Made by a program: the position numbers and the translations under genes. The notes beneath the pieces are model-generated. The model was not told where the DNA came from. It worked only from the letters and a program-made list of their open reading frames with translations, and made no database searches. Below, piece after piece: positions 62,383-64,000 of a DNA stretch of 64,000 nucleotides. How positions within the stretch are numbered: position 1 is the first letter of the stretch; each line of letters begins with the position of its first letter. The stretch is taken from NCBI GenBank assembly GCA_010672825.2, contig JAAHFU020000002.1, positions 1,376,001 through 1,440,000 on the forward strand, read 5' to 3'. The stretch is from Leptolyngbya sp. SIO1E4 (GTDB lineage Bacteria; Cyanobacteriota; Cyanobacteriia; Phormidesmidales; Phormidesmidaceae).

Positions 62383-64000
62383 TCAGGAAGAACGAGAATC
62401 TGGCTGAGCCACAATTGGAGAATTTTTTGGGATGGTGACCGCTTGGGCAGGAAGCCGAGCTTGGGAAATTTTCACATCTGGCAAAGTCGGGGGCGTAATC
62501 TTTACCGAGTGAGCCGCAGGGGGTTGACCCATACCATAGGTGAGGTGGTGACTTTGGGCCAGCATCCACAAAAACAGCTCAGGGTTGGTGCGCTCCAGCC
62601 ACTGGCTGTTATTGTCCAACCAAAGCGGGAACCAGCTAAAGAGCCACTGTAAAAAGGTCTGCAGCGTGTAATTTAAGTAACTTCCCACCCAGCGCAGCAT
62701 ATCTTTAGGGCCTGCCAAGTGCCATATCCAGCGCAGCAAAGCTGGATTTTTACTCGCAGCCCTCAGTGCCATGCGATTAAACTCGTTCCAGGTCGCCCGG
62801 TCTTTGATAAACCGTTCAGCTACATCGGGTTCTTCGGCTTCCAGAATGCCGAAAAAGGTATTCAGCATAGAGTTGATGCGCTCAGGTGCCAGACTTGCTC
62901 CTGTCGGCACCATCATCCCCTTTGAAAATAGCCAGGTAATGGCAACGTTACTTTGGAAAGCACGAACTTGATTCAGATGCTTTGCCTTAAGAAAATCATG
63001 CTTAAGTGCAACATCCAGCAAATTGGTCAGGCGGGGCAGATTACGAATCAAGGAGCCAAACCCTGTGAATACTAATGGCGATTGCAAAGAGGCCGCATCG
63101 CCAACTGCAACTAAGCGATCAAAGGCTACGGTGCGCTCCTGTTTACTCACGCTGAAATGGCCTGGAATGTAGCCAAAGGTAGGTTTCCGCCAGGTGAGTT
63201 TGTCTAGGTTACAACGGCGATACTCCGGCAAAATATGGAAAAAATCCTCATACATTGTGAGCAGAGAACCCGGATTATCTGCATGAATTTCGTGGTAGTG
63301 GAAAAGGTAAATGGTGAGTTCATCTCCTTTGCCTGGGAAAAGCTCCCAAATGAGCTGTCGTCCTCGTGAAATGTCGCCATGGCTGAATAACACATCGCCG
63401 TATGTAGAGTCCCAAACACTGGGTTCAAACCCTCCAGAAATGCAGGCTCCTACAGTCGGGCAAACGCTGTCAAACGCCCGACCATTATTAAGCTGCCAGG
63501 CAATTGGGGATGCTGTCCCCATGGCATCCACCAAAAGTCTTCCTTGGGCAATCCGAGGGTCACCCGTAGGTAAATGACGTCCATGCACCGTGACGCAGTC
63601 GGTGCTCACCTCAGCCAATTCAAACTCGGTTTGGTCCCAAATAGTGCCCCCTGCAGCCGTTAGTTTGTCACCACATCGCTTCAGCAGAGCCTCAGAGTCA
63701 AGGGCAATGTTGAGGACTGTCGGGGTATGCAAAATTGGGGCTTTAGCGACGGTTGGGTTGTTGGCATCAAAAAACTTGTTGAAGCCATCTTCATATTCAC
63801 GAGCAATCAGCGCCTCAAACTCTTCCTGGCTGAACAACCCTAAGTCAATGAGGCTTTGAAATTCCTGGCGAGAGATATTCCATTCTCGGTGCATACGCCC
63901 AAACGGCAGTCGCTCAAGCAACAGCACCCTATACCCCAGGTTTGCCATGACGGCTGCATGAATCACCCCCAAGGCACCGCCAACATATACCAGGTCATAG
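62383..64000 (-). CDS. cruA: lycopene cyclase CruA (5' partial)
   Basis: FAD/NAD-dependent lycopene cyclase of the CruA/CruP family; its 5' end lies beyond the window. The Rossmann dinucleotide motif (YVGGALGVIHAAV) can be read from the last 40 bases, so the true start is upstream of 64000 and the ATG at 63972 is internal. Conserved blocks include REWNISRQEFQSLI, FGYIPGHFSVS, LVAVGDAASLQSPLVFTGFGSLIRNL and WLFSKGMMVPTG; the GYIPGHFSVS version favours CruA over CruP as I recall the families. It cyclises lycopene to gamma/beta-carotene, the precursor used by CruF and CruG at 40.4 kb. Confidence 0.85.
   Translation of the reverse strand, partial: YDLVYVGGALGVIHAAVMANLGYRVLLLERLPFGRMHREWNISRQEFQSLIDLGLFSQEEFEALIAREYEDGFNKFFDANNPTVAKAPILHTPTVLNIALDSEALLKRCGDKLTAAGGTIWDQTEFELAEVSTDCVTVHGRHLPTGDPRIAQGRLLVDAMGTASPIAWQLNNGRAFDSVCPTVGACISGGFEPSVWDSTYGDVLFSHGDISRGRQLIWELFPGKGDELTIYLFHYHEIHADNPGSLLTMYEDFFHILPEYRRCNLDKLTWRKPTFGYIPGHFSVSKQERTVAFDRLVAVGDAASLQSPLVFTGFGSLIRNLPRLTNLLDVALKHDFLKAKHLNQVRAFQSNVAITWLFSKGMMVPTGASLAPERINSMLNTFFGILEAEEPDVAERFIKDRATWNEFNRMALRAASKNPALLRWIWHLAGPKDMLRWVGSYLNYTLQTFLQWLFSWFPLWLDNNSQWLERTNPELFLWMLAQSHHLTYGMGQPPAAHSVKITPPTLPDVKISQARLPAQAVTIPKNSPIVAQPDSRSS

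Overview
This window is cyanobacterial chromosome. It carries photosystem I genes (psaA, psaB, psaL, psaI), the carotenoid genes cruF, cruG and cruA, a cytochrome b6f heme-attachment factor, a group 2 sigma factor and several cyanobacteria-specific small proteins, and the octamer GCGATCGC (HIP1) recurs throughout. A CowN-like gene suggests a nitrogen fixer. Long gene-poor spacers, dispersed repeats and decayed gene copies suggest a sizeable, repeat-rich genome, perhaps of a filamentous Leptolyngbya/Nodosilinea-like type; that placement is inference only.

Layout. (1) 0-7.8 kb: end of a nonribosomal peptide synthetase (last module predicted to load glycine, with a releasing thioesterase), then co-directional genes for an arginine:glycine-type amidinotransferase, an arginine-methyltransferase-like enzyme and a phosphoserine-aminotransferase-like enzyme. 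Together they look like a biosynthetic cluster for a guanidino-containing, possibly N-methylated, product. (2) 7.9-13 kb: a betaine/quaternary-amine ABC transporter with its ATPase gene convergent to permease and binding-protein genes; the binding protein is duplicated, with a decayed third copy. (3) 13.0-23.6 kb: signalling region with a receptor carrying a degenerate class III cyclase domain, an MscS channel with a cNMP-binding-like domain, a PstS-like lipoprotein, a relic of a second receptor, a MinD-like ATPase, an intact receptor cyclase and a LuxR-type regulator. Inverted 30-bp repeats bracket the first three genes. (4) 24-27.7 kb: CowN, Ada/AlkA and Ogt alkylation repair, an EamA transporter and a DUF2087 protein. 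(5) 28-31.3 kb: cytochrome c oxidase ctaC-ctaD-ctaE. (6) 31.7-40 kb: galE, proB, and a minus-strand set with mltG, ruvX and conserved cyanobacterial genes. (7) 40.4-49 kb: cruF-cruG, a repeat-dense spacer, psaA-psaB, psaL-psaI. (8) 49-56 kb: mostly hypothetical or secreted proteins and an MFS transporter. (9) 56-64 kb: MITE-like element, sigma factor, a Hik2/CSK-like histidine kinase, DUF3155, a CCB heme-attachment factor, Ap4A phosphorylase and the start-truncated cruA.

Functionally, the 8-18 kb stretch reads as an osmotic-response region (betaine uptake beside a mechanosensitive channel), the carotenoid genes fit lycopene cyclisation and myxol-glycoside synthesis, and the kinase and sigma factor lie about 9-12 kb from the psaB-psaI photosystem genes. 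The most novel-looking parts are the guanidino cluster, the pseudo-cyclase/MscS operon with its bracketing repeats, and the repeat block before psaA. No tRNA, rRNA, CRISPR array or transposase gene was recognised.
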